A stretch of 32,925 nucleotides of DNA from Coriobacteriales bacterium (GTDB lineage Bacteria > Actinomycetota > Coriobacteriia > Coriobacteriales > UBA8131): the NCBI GenBank assembly GCA_031277035.1, contig JAISLY010000011.1, forward strand, positions 1 to 32,925. The letters are read 5' to 3'. Shown one piece after another: positions 16,563 to 22,628 of the stretch. How positions within the stretch are numbered: position 1 is the stretch's first letter; every line of letters starts with the position of its first letter. Under the pieces are notes generated by a model, which saw nothing but the letters and a program-made list of their open reading frames with translations, was not told the DNA's origin and ran no database searches. A program made the position numbers and the translations under genes.

Positions 16563-16836
16563 ATGCAACTACCAACGGTAGGAGATACAGGCCCTGTACG
16601 ACTGCTTTCTCAAAGCGGCACAAAACCAGTTCGAAATACTCCAGCAGCTGCGCACTGCCTGCATGACCTTCATCGGCATGGAAAGTTTTACGGGCGGTTC
16701 GGCGTCCAACAAAAAGGCATATATCGAGGGCGCTCATCTGATGGCGATCGATCCCTTTAACATGGCTCTGATGGAATTGGATATCCGCCTGATGTCGCTG
16801 CTGACGGATTTTGCCAGCTCGACTGGATGCGTCTGA
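16559..16836 (+). pseudogene. LXG-like T7SS substrate N-terminus, frame-disrupted
   Basis: An ATG overlaps the essC stop, but its own frame yields only a short unlikely peptide. One nucleotide out of step, between 16582 and 16833, lies a convincing protein segment of about 84 residues. It reads IQALYDCFLKAAQNQFEILQ, then SFTGGSASNKKAYIEGAHLM, then ALMELDIRLMSLLTDFASS. The long helix, a central Ser/Gly turn, K-A-Y-I-x-x-x-H and a second helix follow the LXG pattern of T7SS-exported toxins. To join the ATG to this frame one base must be missing between 16580 and 16585. The segment then ends at a TGA (16834-16836) while another frame stays open. Either the gene carries two small deletions or the assembly has errors. 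No toxin domain is recognisable. Confidence 0.6.
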
Positions 16837-17111
16837 ACATGCACATCGCGCTCAAAGACCCGGTCACTGCTGTGCTGCAGGGCATTTGCTTCGACAGCTG
16901 CTTTCATGTGATGGGCATGGTGTCGCTTATCGTGGGTGGGTGGGGGGATCTTGAGGCAAAGATGACGGGCGCATTTGATGAACTGCGGGGCTTTCTCAAA
17001 GAGAAAGATATGCAACCCATAACCCCTCCCTTTGTCGTTGTAAGTGGAGACGAACCCTTGGCCTATGCGATTGTGAAGATTGGTTACGCAGGCATCAAAC
17101 AGCGAGTATAA
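16827..17111 (+). CDS. Unidentified small ORF after the LXG-like fragment
   Basis: An open frame of 94 residues from ATG, with no clear ribosome-binding site, overlapping the end of the LXG-like fragment by about 10 bp. It may be the rest of the broken substrate gene, joined by a second frameshift, or a separate small gene. The middle (WGDLEAKMTGAFDELRGFL, then QPITPPFVVVSGDEP) faintly resembles one half of a GyrI-like ligand-binding domain (helix followed by PPFxVY). I would not annotate it as such without a profile search. Next to an LXG gene, an immunity or chaperone protein is also possible. No signal peptide or clear membrane span is seen. Confidence 0.4.
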   Translation: MRLNMHIALKDPVTAVLQGICFDSCFHVMGMVSLIVGGWGDLEAKMTGAFDELRGFLKEKDMQPITPPFVVVSGDEPLAYAIVKIGYAGIKQRV

Positions 17112-17161
17112 AAATAAAAACAAAAGCGAGCAAAACATTAAGAAGATTCAGGAAAGCTCGC
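17105..17161 (-). terminator. Likely Rho-independent terminator after glmM
   Basis: Read on the minus strand, GCGAGC (17161-17156, in the last codons of glmM) can pair with GCTCGC (17131-17126), followed by a T-rich run. The stem is short and the loop is about 24 nt, so it is a modest hairpin. The plus strand has no T-run after the stem. It lies where the two convergent blocks meet. Confidence 0.45.
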
Positions 17162-18695
17162 GTTTGACAAGCTCGGCGAGGGTTTTGGCCTCGCGCTGGG
17201 CGACCGGTTCGTCAAAGGCCTCGACCATGACGCGCACGAGCGGCTCGGTGCCAGAAGGACGCAGGAGCACACGTCCCCCGCCCGTCTGCGACAGGCGCCG
17301 CTTTGCCTCGGCAACGGCGGCCGAGATGGCCCGGGAACTGGCAAGGCCGGCCTTATCCCTGTCCGACACCGGTATATTGATCAGGGTTTGAGGATACTTG
17401 CGCATGATACGGGCGAGCTCATGCAGGGGTTGTCCGCTGCGGCGCATCGCGGCAAGCAGCTGGAGGGCGGTAACCAGGCCGTCGCCGGTAGAATTGTGTT
17501 CGAGGAATATCATGTGGCCGGACTGTTCGCCTCCGAGGATATAGCCCCCCTCGCGCATCGCGACCAGCACATTGCTGTCGCCAACGTCGGTCTGCAGCAC
17601 TTTGACCCCCTGTTCGCTCATTGCGCGAACGAAGCCAAGATTGCACATGACCGTGGAGACAACCGTGTTGTGGGCAAGAAGTCCGCGCTGCTTGAGGTCC
17701 ATCGCACAGATGGCCTCGATAAAGTCACCGTCGATTTCCCTGCCCTCTGCGTCTATGGCAATCAGGCGGTCGGCATCGCCATCGTGGGCCAGGCCGATGT
17801 CGGCCTCTGTCTGAGCGACCAGGCGCCGTATGGGGCCGAGGTTCGTAGAGCCACAGGCGACGTTGATGTTGGTGCCATCGTAGGAGGTGTTGATAGCCTC
17901 GACCTCGGCGCCCAGCTCGCGCAGGGCCTCGGGCGTGGCGCGAAAGGCGGCTCCATGTGCACAGTCGACCGCGACTTTGAGGCCGACGAGGTCGAGGCCC
18001 GCGTCGCGCACCGTTGCCACCGCGTGGGCGATGTAGCGCTCGGAGGCATCTGGGATGGCTGTGGCGGCGCTGCCGCTTGAGCCAGAGGCGCTGCCGCTTG
18101 AGCCAGAGGCGCTGCCGCTTGGGCCAGAGGCGCTGCCGCTTGAGCCAGAGGCGCTGCCGGTGGATGCGTCGCTGCGGGAAGTCTCGCCGCTGCCGGTGGC
18201 TGCGTCGCTGCGGGAAGCTCCACCGCTGCTCGAAGTCCCGCCGCTGCCCGGCAATCCGTCGCCGGAGTGCGCGGCGTTGAGAGCAGCGTCGGCTTCCAGT
18301 TCCTTTTCAAACTGCGCCTCAGCCTCGGCACTGAGCTTGTAGCCCTGCGCGTCGAAGAACTTGATGCCGTTGTATTCAGGGGGGTTGTGTGAGGCGCTGA
18401 TCACCACGCCACCGTCGGCGCCCAATTCGCGCACGAGCAGGGCCACTGCCGGCGTGGGCAGCGCACCGGCCAGAAGCGCCGTTCCGCCGCCCGCCTCAAT
18501 GCCGGCGACCAGCCGCTCTTCAAGCCAGGAGCCACTGGCACGGGTGTCGCGACCGATAACCAGCCGGGGGACTGCCGAAGAGTCTTTCTGGCACAACAGC
18601 CTCGCGGCAATCCGCCCCAGGGCAGAAGCAAGAGGGCCGGTGAGTTCCTCACCGGCGATTCCTCGTACTCCGTCAGTGCCAAAATAGCGCCTCAC
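17148..18695 (-). CDS. glmM: Phosphoglucosamine mutase with a repeat-rich insertion
   Basis: GlmM converts glucosamine-6-phosphate to glucosamine-1-phosphate for UDP-GlcNAc and peptidoglycan synthesis. All signature motifs are present: RYFGTDGVRG at the N-terminus, the phosphoserine loop ISASHNPPEYNG (catalytic Ser102), the metal loop DGDADR, the sugar loop GEQSGH, and the phosphate loop RPSGTEPLVRVM. The protein is 515 residues against about 445-450 for the family. The excess is a Ser/Gly/Ala-rich insert at about 142-213, between the first domain and the AVDCAHGA region. The start is a GTG with a poor ribosome-binding site. It lies 36 bp after rpsI and is probably the last gene of the rplM-rpsI-glmM transcript. 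Confidence 0.97.
   Translation of the reverse strand: MRRYFGTDGVRGIAGEELTGPLASALGRIAARLLCQKDSSAVPRLVIGRDTRASGSWLEERLVAGIEAGGGTALLAGALPTPAVALLVRELGADGGVVISASHNPPEYNGIKFFDAQGYKLSAEAEAQFEKELEADAALNAAHSGDGLPGSGGTSSSGGASRSDAATGSGETSRSDASTGSASGSSGSASGPSGSASGSSGSASGSSGSAATAIPDASERYIAHAVATVRDAGLDLVGLKVAVDCAHGAAFRATPEALRELGAEVEAINTSYDGTNINVACGSTNLGPIRRLVAQTEADIGLAHDGDADRLIAIDAEGREIDGDFIEAICAMDLKQRGLLAHNTVVSTVMCNLGFVRAMSEQGVKVLQTDVGDSNVLVAMREGGYILGGEQSGHMIFLEHNSTGDGLVTALQLLAAMRRSGQPLHELARIMRKYPQTLINIPVSDRDKAGLASSRAISAAVAEAKRRLSQTGGGRVLLRPSGTEPLVRVMVEAFDEPVAQREAKTLAELVKRELS
18067..18150 (-). repeat. 21-bp tandem repeat (4 copies) inside glmM
   Basis: Four 21-bp units, differing by single bases, encode SGSASGS/SGSASGP on the minus strand. 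They are the core of the larger Ser/Gly-rich insertion in GlmM (about 18057-18274). The period keeps the frame. Confidence 0.92.
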
Positions 18696-18731
18696 GAGTG
18701 CGCGAGTCTTTCGTTTCCTCGCCGCACGAAT

Positions 18732-19139
18732 CTAGCGCTTGGAGAACTGTGGACGCTTGCGGGCCTTCTTCAGACCGTACTTCTTGCGTTCGACCATACG
18801 CGGATCGCGGGTCAGGTGTCCAGCCTTTTTCAGGTCGGCGCGGTAGTCACCGGCCGCAAGCAGCGCTCGGGCGATACCGTGGCGCAATGCTCCAGCCTGC
18901 CCGGAGACGCCTCCGCCGGTGCCCGTGGCGATGACATCGAAGTGCCCCACCGTGTCGGTCACCTTAAAGGGGGTCAGCGCGTAGTTCAAAAGCGCCTCGC
19001 GTCCAAAATAATCCTTGCCGTCGCGACCATTGACCGTCACCTTGCCGGAGCCCGGCAAGATACGCACGCGCACAATGGCGTTCTTGCGGCGCCCGGTGCC
19101 GTGATAGATCGCTTCGCTGCTCGTCGTCTTCTCAGCCAT
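18732..19139 (-). CDS. rpsI: 30S ribosomal protein S9
   Basis: A 135-residue S9/uS9 protein of normal length. Family hallmarks are [23 protein letters not shown], the [19 protein letters not shown] core and the basic C-terminus [12 protein letters not shown] that reaches into the ribosomal P site. It follows rplM by three bases, the near-universal L13-S9 operon. It ends in TAG, which shows that TAG is a working stop codon in this genome. No low-complexity insertion is present. Confidence 0.98.
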   Translation of the reverse strand: MAEKTTSSEAIYHGTGRRKNAIVRVRILPGSGKVTVNGRDGKDYFGREALLNYALTPFKVTDTVGHFDVIATGTGGGVSGQAGALRHGIARALLAAGDYRADLKKAGHLTRDPRMVERKKYGLKKARKRPQFSKR

Positions 19140-19142
19140 CTG

Positions 19143-19577
19143 TTACGCCTCCAGCTTAATCGTGCGCGGGTTCTGCGCCTGATGCGGATGGTTGGGGCCG
19201 GCATAGACCTTGAGTTTCCTGCCCATGGCGCGTCCCAGGGTATTTTTGGGCAGCATGCCCTTTACGGCGTGCTCAATAACGCGCTCGGGATGTTTGGTCA
19301 TCGCTTCAGCGAAGGTCTCCGACTTCAGTCCGCCGGGGTATCCGCTGTGACGATAGTAGACCTTGCCGGTCGCCTTCGCGCCGGTAACCCTGATTTTCTC
19401 CGCATTCACGATAACGACAAAATCGCCCGTGTCTACATGCGGCGTGTACTGCGGTTTGCGCTTGCCCCTGAGTATCTGGGCAGCTTCTGTGGCCACACGA
19501 CCAAGCACCTGATCCGTTGCGTCAATCAGGAGCCACTCGCGCGGCACCTCGCCCTTTTTGGCGTAATACGTGCTCAC
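19143..19577 (-). CDS. rplM: 50S ribosomal protein L13
   Basis: A 144-residue L13/uL13 protein. Typical sequence includes [48 protein letters not shown] and [21 protein letters not shown]. The GTG at 19577 is chosen because a GGAGGA lies about six bases upstream and family proteins begin here; an upstream in-frame ATG would add 28 unrelated residues. It is the first gene of the L13-S9 operon, with a strong promoter about 130 bp upstream and no repeat insertion. Confidence 0.98.
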   Translation of the reverse strand: MSTYYAKKGEVPREWLLIDATDQVLGRVATEAAQILRGKRKPQYTPHVDTGDFVVIVNAEKIRVTGAKATGKVYYRHSGYPGGLKSETFAEAMTKHPERVIEHAVKGMLPKNTLGRAMGRKLKVYAGPNHPHQAQNPRTIKLEA

Positions 19578-19709
19578 GATGTTCCTCCGTATGATAGCGA
19601 AGCAAGTGTGGAGAAGGCCGAGCTGGACGTCTCGTCGTATCTCTCCCGAAACCTGCCTCATGGTGCGTCATTCTCAAAGTTTCACGGGGCTCTGAAAACG
19701 AACCCTCAA

Positions 19710-19738
19710 ATTGTATCGGAGCGCACTCGGTGCGTCAA
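19710..19738 (-). promoter_or_regulatory. Near-consensus sigma-70-type promoter for rplM-rpsI
   Basis: On the minus strand TTGACG (19738-19733) and TACAAT (19715-19710) are separated by exactly 17 bp. Each box differs from consensus by one base. Transcription would start near 19703, leaving a 5' leader of about 125 nt before the rplM GTG, long enough to hold autoregulatory structure. Confidence 0.75.
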
Positions 19739-19841
19739 ACATACGTTTCGACCAGATTGTATTTTGACGCGATACGACATGCGACCCCCTTCACCAAAGT
19801 CAAACATACGACACACCTCGCCAAAAACGCCCGCGAAATGC

Positions 19842-19874
19842 CCCGCGACAGGCCCGCGACAGGCCCGCGACAGG
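19842..19874. repeat. 11-bp tandem repeat (3 exact copies), intergenic
   Basis: Three exact consecutive copies of CCCGCGACAGG lie upstream of the rplM promoter and after the stop of the membrane-protein gene. It is one of three intergenic arrays with an 11-bp period in this window. Confidence 0.9.
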
Positions 19875-19962
19875 CCACATCGGCCGCATACCTCACCAAA
19901 ATGCCCGCGATATGTCGGCAAAAGCTCCCGCATGCCTGCGCAGGACCCCCCGCATGTCCCCA

Positions 19963-21042
19963 TCAGGAAGGAGCCAGGGGCAGCAGATGTGGGGGTAGCG
20001 GCAAGGTGATGAGGTAAAAGGCCGCCAGAAGCAGCCAGACAACGAGGACGACGACGAAAACGACATTGACCACGTCGTTGCTGCCTTCGACGATGCGGCG
20101 CTCGATTGTTGGAAAAAACTGCCAGACCATCAGCGTTGCCACCGCTCCGAAGGCCAGAGCGTTTTGCAGGCAGATCTGCCCCATGAAATTAAAGGGGCGG
20201 TCGTGGTAATCCCAATAGATCAACGTTCCGTCAGGACCCGGGTGATTGAATATCAGGCCGACCGTCAGCTCGATTGCCGTACAGACGAGGGTATTGGCAA
20301 GATACACCACGAATATCACCAGAAAGACATTCTTCAGCTTGCGCATGAGCACCTGTCTGAGGGGAAACAGCAACAGGATACAGGCCACCGCTCCAATCCC
20401 GTAGATGGGAAACGGCGCCAGATAGCTTTGCCACATCGGCGCGGACGGGTCGTAGGGGCCACCGGTATCACGCATATACACGGCATAGACGCGCTCCATC
20501 CAATGCCCGACAATCGAAAAAAGCATGAAGTATAAAGCGACATCGCGCCAAAACCGTCGGTCCCGCAAGCGGTACAGGTCGCCCTCGCGTGCAATCTTTA
20601 TGCCGCTTTCCTGCAAAATGAAGGGCTGATCAAGCTGTTCAAGCGCCTTTTTGGAGAAAAAGAAGTAGAGCCAGGCAAGAAGAAAGATGACGCGTCCGTG
20701 AGAGAGAAAGTACATGGGGGAGAAGGCAAAGTTGTGCAGGAACAGGTCGCCCAGGATGCCAACGAGCAACATCAGCGGTGCGTACACGAAAATAAGCTGC
20801 CGCGTGATGTTTTTGCGCTGAGCGATGAGCAGAAAGATGACGCCTGCGCAAACGGCGTCAGCCAGATTGAGGTAGGTATCAAAGGCAAAGCGCGCACTGT
20901 GTTGCGATTCAAAAAGCAGCGCAACAATATTGGCCACGGCGATGGTGAGAAAGACGAACTCCCAGAGGTCGAGAAGACCGAGCCGTCTGTTGCTGTGCTG
21001 CCGCTCGGGCCGAGAGGCGCTTTTCGAAGCCATCTCCTTCAT
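19963..21042 (-). CDS. Multi-span membrane protein, CmpB-type putative ABC transporter permease family
   Basis: From the ATG at 21042 the protein has 359 residues and about nine or ten hydrophobic helices. The C-terminal half matches the pattern of the ABC_trans_CmpB family: FSIVGHWMERVYAVY, then YLAPFPIYGIGAVACILL, then YWDYHDRPFNFMGQICLQNA. The N-terminal half adds about four helices (LWEFVFLTIAVANIVALLF and following). Despite the family name, a transport role is unproven. The longer reading frame to 21222 overlaps the cysteine desulfurase gene and lacks its own start signals, so the ATG 25 bp after that gene, preceded by TAGGA, is preferred. The C-terminus is Pro/Leu-rich. Confidence 0.75.
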   Translation of the reverse strand: MKEMASKSASRPERQHSNRRLGLLDLWEFVFLTIAVANIVALLFESQHSARFAFDTYLNLADAVCAGVIFLLIAQRKNITRQLIFVYAPLMLLVGILGDLFLHNFAFSPMYFLSHGRVIFLLAWLYFFFSKKALEQLDQPFILQESGIKIAREGDLYRLRDRRFWRDVALYFMLFSIVGHWMERVYAVYMRDTGGPYDPSAPMWQSYLAPFPIYGIGAVACILLLFPLRQVLMRKLKNVFLVIFVVYLANTLVCTAIELTVGLIFNHPGPDGTLIYWDYHDRPFNFMGQICLQNALAFGAVATLMVWQFFPTIERRIVEGSNDVVNVVFVVVLVVWLLLAAFYLITLPLPPHLLPLAPS

Positions 21043-21067
21043 AGGGAGGAATCCTACCAGACTCTTT

Positions 21068-22522
21068 TTAAATCTGGGAGAAGCAATCTGGGAGAAGCGG
21101 CGCCGGGCGTTTGAGGAGGATTGCGGCAAGGGCGCTGACAAAGGCGTCGCAATCCTCGCGTGTCGTGCCGCGTCCGAGTGAGAGGCGCAGTGCGCAGTAG
21201 GCATCGTCTCGGGATACGCCAATCGACATCAGCACATGGCTTGGCTCCAGCGAACCGGTAGAACAGGCCGAACCGCCGCTGACGGCAAAGCCCGCCTCGT
21301 CAAGCGCGAGAATCAGCGTCTCGGACTCATGGCCTGCGACCAGGATGGGCAGGATGTTGGGCAGAACAGGGCCAACAGGGCCAACAGGGCCAACAGGGCC
21401 AGAGGAAGGTCTGCTGTTGTGTTGAGGAGGGCGAGCGGTATTCGGCGTTGCTGCGACGTCGCTTTGCGCCGAATCTGCGACCTGCCCGCCCTCTGAGGCA
21501 GCGTGGGATGCGGGCAGAATCAGCGAGATTCGGGGGTCGAGGGCAATCAGACGAGCAGCCAGATGCTCACGGAGACCGGCGAGACGAGCGCTCTCTGCGG
21601 CCCGCTCCTGCTCCGCAAGCTCCACAGCGCGGGCAAAACCGACGGCGCCCGCGATGTTTTGTGTGCCGCTGCGCCGTCCGCCCTCCTGTCCGCCCCCAAG
21701 CTGACTTGCGATAAACGGAGTCCCCCCTTTGAGGTACAAGGCCCCCACGCCCTGAGGGCCACCTATCTTGTGAGCGGAGAAACTGGCGGCGTCAACACCC
21801 AAGACGCCTCCGTTAAAAGGGAGCTTGCCGAGCAGCTGCACGGCGTCGGTATGAAAGAGGGCGCCCTGTTCGTGCGCCAGGGCTGCCAGTTCGGCGATGG
21901 GTTGTACGGTGCCGAGCTCATTGTTAGCGGCCATGACCGTTACAAGCGTCGTATCCTCACGCGTGCTCAGGGCGGCAATCACGTCCGGTACGGCAAGGAA
22001 GCCGTCACGTCGGGGGCGCACGAGCGTTGTCTGCCAGCCCTCACGTCTGAGCGCCTGCACGGGCTCGAGCACCGCGTGGTGCTCAAAGGCGGAGGCGAGG
22101 ACGTGATTGCCGCCCTTCTCTCGACCCTTCTGTGTGCGCACGGCGCGCGTGATGCCCGCAAGGGCGGCATTGTTTGCCTCGGTGCCGCCGGAGGTGAAGA
22201 TAATTTCGGGGGGCCTGGCGCCCAGTGCGGCAGCGATGCGCTCACGTGCCTCTTCAAGGGCCTGGCGCGCACGGCGACCCTCGCGATACAGGGCGCTGGC
22301 ATTGCCAAAGCCCCCGACCCCCTCGCCGCCGGGCGTGCCGACGCCGCTGCGGGCACCAGGCGCGCCGACGCTTTCGGCAACGTGGGCGCCCGGCGCGCCG
22401 ACGTTTGCGGCAACGTGGGTGCTCTTGTCGTTGGGAACGCCCAGCCACGGCGCCATCGCCTCAAAGACTTCGGGGCGCAGAGGCGTTGTGGCCGCGTGGT
22501 CGAGATAGACGCGCTCAGGCAT
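21068..22522 (-). CDS. Cysteine desulfurase (NifS/IscS family) with two low-complexity insertions
   Basis: A PLP enzyme that takes sulfur from cysteine for Fe-S clusters and thio-cofactors. Motifs: VYLDHAATTPLRPEV at the start, SGGTEANNAA, EHHAVL, HTDAVQLLGK, the PLP lysine in SAHKIGGPQGVGALY (K252) and the catalytic cysteine in SGGSACSTGS (C420). At 484 residues it is about 90-100 longer than usual. Insert 1 (about 29-71) splits the early WLG...FGNASALYREGRRAR region and carries an 11-residue repeat. Insert 2 (about 338-386) precedes VLPNILPILVAGHESETLI and ends in GPVGPVGPVGPV. Downstream neighbours give no IscU or MnmA partner, so its acceptor is unknown. The start ATG has a poor ribosome-binding site and overlaps a small upstream ORF, suggesting translational coupling. 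Confidence 0.93.
   Translation of the reverse strand: MPERVYLDHAATTPLRPEVFEAMAPWLGVPNDKSTHVAANVGAPGAHVAESVGAPGARSGVGTPGGEGVGGFGNASALYREGRRARQALEEARERIAAALGARPPEIIFTSGGTEANNAALAGITRAVRTQKGREKGGNHVLASAFEHHAVLEPVQALRREGWQTTLVRPRRDGFLAVPDVIAALSTREDTTLVTVMAANNELGTVQPIAELAALAHEQGALFHTDAVQLLGKLPFNGGVLGVDAASFSAHKIGGPQGVGALYLKGGTPFIASQLGGGQEGGRRSGTQNIAGAVGFARAVELAEQERAAESARLAGLREHLAARLIALDPRISLILPASHAASEGGQVADSAQSDVAATPNTARPPQHNSRPSSGPVGPVGPVGPVLPNILPILVAGHESETLILALDEAGFAVSGGSACSTGSLEPSHVLMSIGVSRDDAYCALRLSLGRGTTREDCDAFVSALAAILLKRPAPLLPDCFSQI
21366..21401 (-). repeat. 9-bp tandem repeat (4 copies) in the cysteine desulfurase gene
   Basis: Four ACAGGGCCA units encode Gly-Pro-Val repeats in insert 2 of the desulfurase. 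The period keeps the frame. Confidence 0.9.
22359..22424 (-). repeat. 33-bp direct repeat (2 copies) in the cysteine desulfurase gene
   Basis: Two nearly identical 33-bp units start at 22359 and 22392. They encode an HVAxxVGAPGA repeat in insert 1 of the desulfurase. Degenerate VGTPGGEGVG sequence follows. Confidence 0.88.
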
Positions 22523-22628
22523 GGGGCAAAACCTCGGCAGGCCCGGCCGACACGGCCGACTCAGGCAGCATGCGCAGCGCGGCAGGCCCGGCCGACACGA
22601 CTGCCGTTGAGCTCACGCTTTGTTTCAT
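22515..22628 (-). CDS. 37-codon small ORF bridging the oxidoreductase and desulfurase genes
   Basis: The ATG forms an ATGA overlap with the stop of the preceding oxidoreductase gene. The TGA lies just inside the cysteine desulfurase start, overlapping it by 8 bp. The ORF thus spans exactly the gap between the two genes, which lack other good start signals. The peptide is Ala/Ser/Pro-rich and contains a 15-residue repeat around VSAGPA, from a 45-bp DNA repeat that keeps the frame. It has no recognisable domain. It may act only as a translational coupler carrying ribosomes to the desulfurase start. Chance is possible in GC-rich DNA. Confidence 0.4.
   Translation of the reverse strand: MKQSVSSTAVVSAGPAALRMLPESAVSAGPAEVLPHA
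22536..22599 (-). repeat. 45-bp-spaced direct repeat between oxidoreductase and desulfurase genes
   Basis: The 19-bp sequence GGCAGGCCCGGCCGACACG occurs exactly at 22536-22554 and 22581-22599, a 45-bp period. Both copies lie inside the 37-codon ORF. Confidence 0.9.

Larger units (their letters stand above)
19578..19962 (-). other. Non-coding leader and spacer upstream of rplM
   Basis: These 385 bp hold no credible gene; the open frames are composed of repeats. They contain the rplM promoter, its untranslated leader, an 11-bp tandem array (19842-19874), two copies of TCAAACATACG (near 19735 and 19799) and a second degenerate pair built around TCACCAAA/CGCCAAAA-GCCCGCGA. The leader (19578-19703) may regulate ribosomal protein synthesis, but I could not draw a convincing structure by eye. 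Confidence 0.6.

Noticed and set aside
1-17111. Recent horizontal transfer of the whole T7SS block.
   Set aside because: It looks more A/T-rich than the housekeeping block, but I could not compute composition, and no integrase, attachment site or tRNA borders it. The same repeat habit occurs on both sides.
19706-19963. Minus-strand 85-codon frame with FGEVC repeats in the rplM leader.
   Set aside because: The repetition comes from the DNA repeats, it runs through the rplM promoter, and no start signal is seen.
18816-20009. Plus-strand frame of 397 codons opposite rpsI, rplM and the rplM leader.
   Set aside because: It is a shadow of two ribosomal protein genes and the repeat-rich leader, with no recognisable motif.
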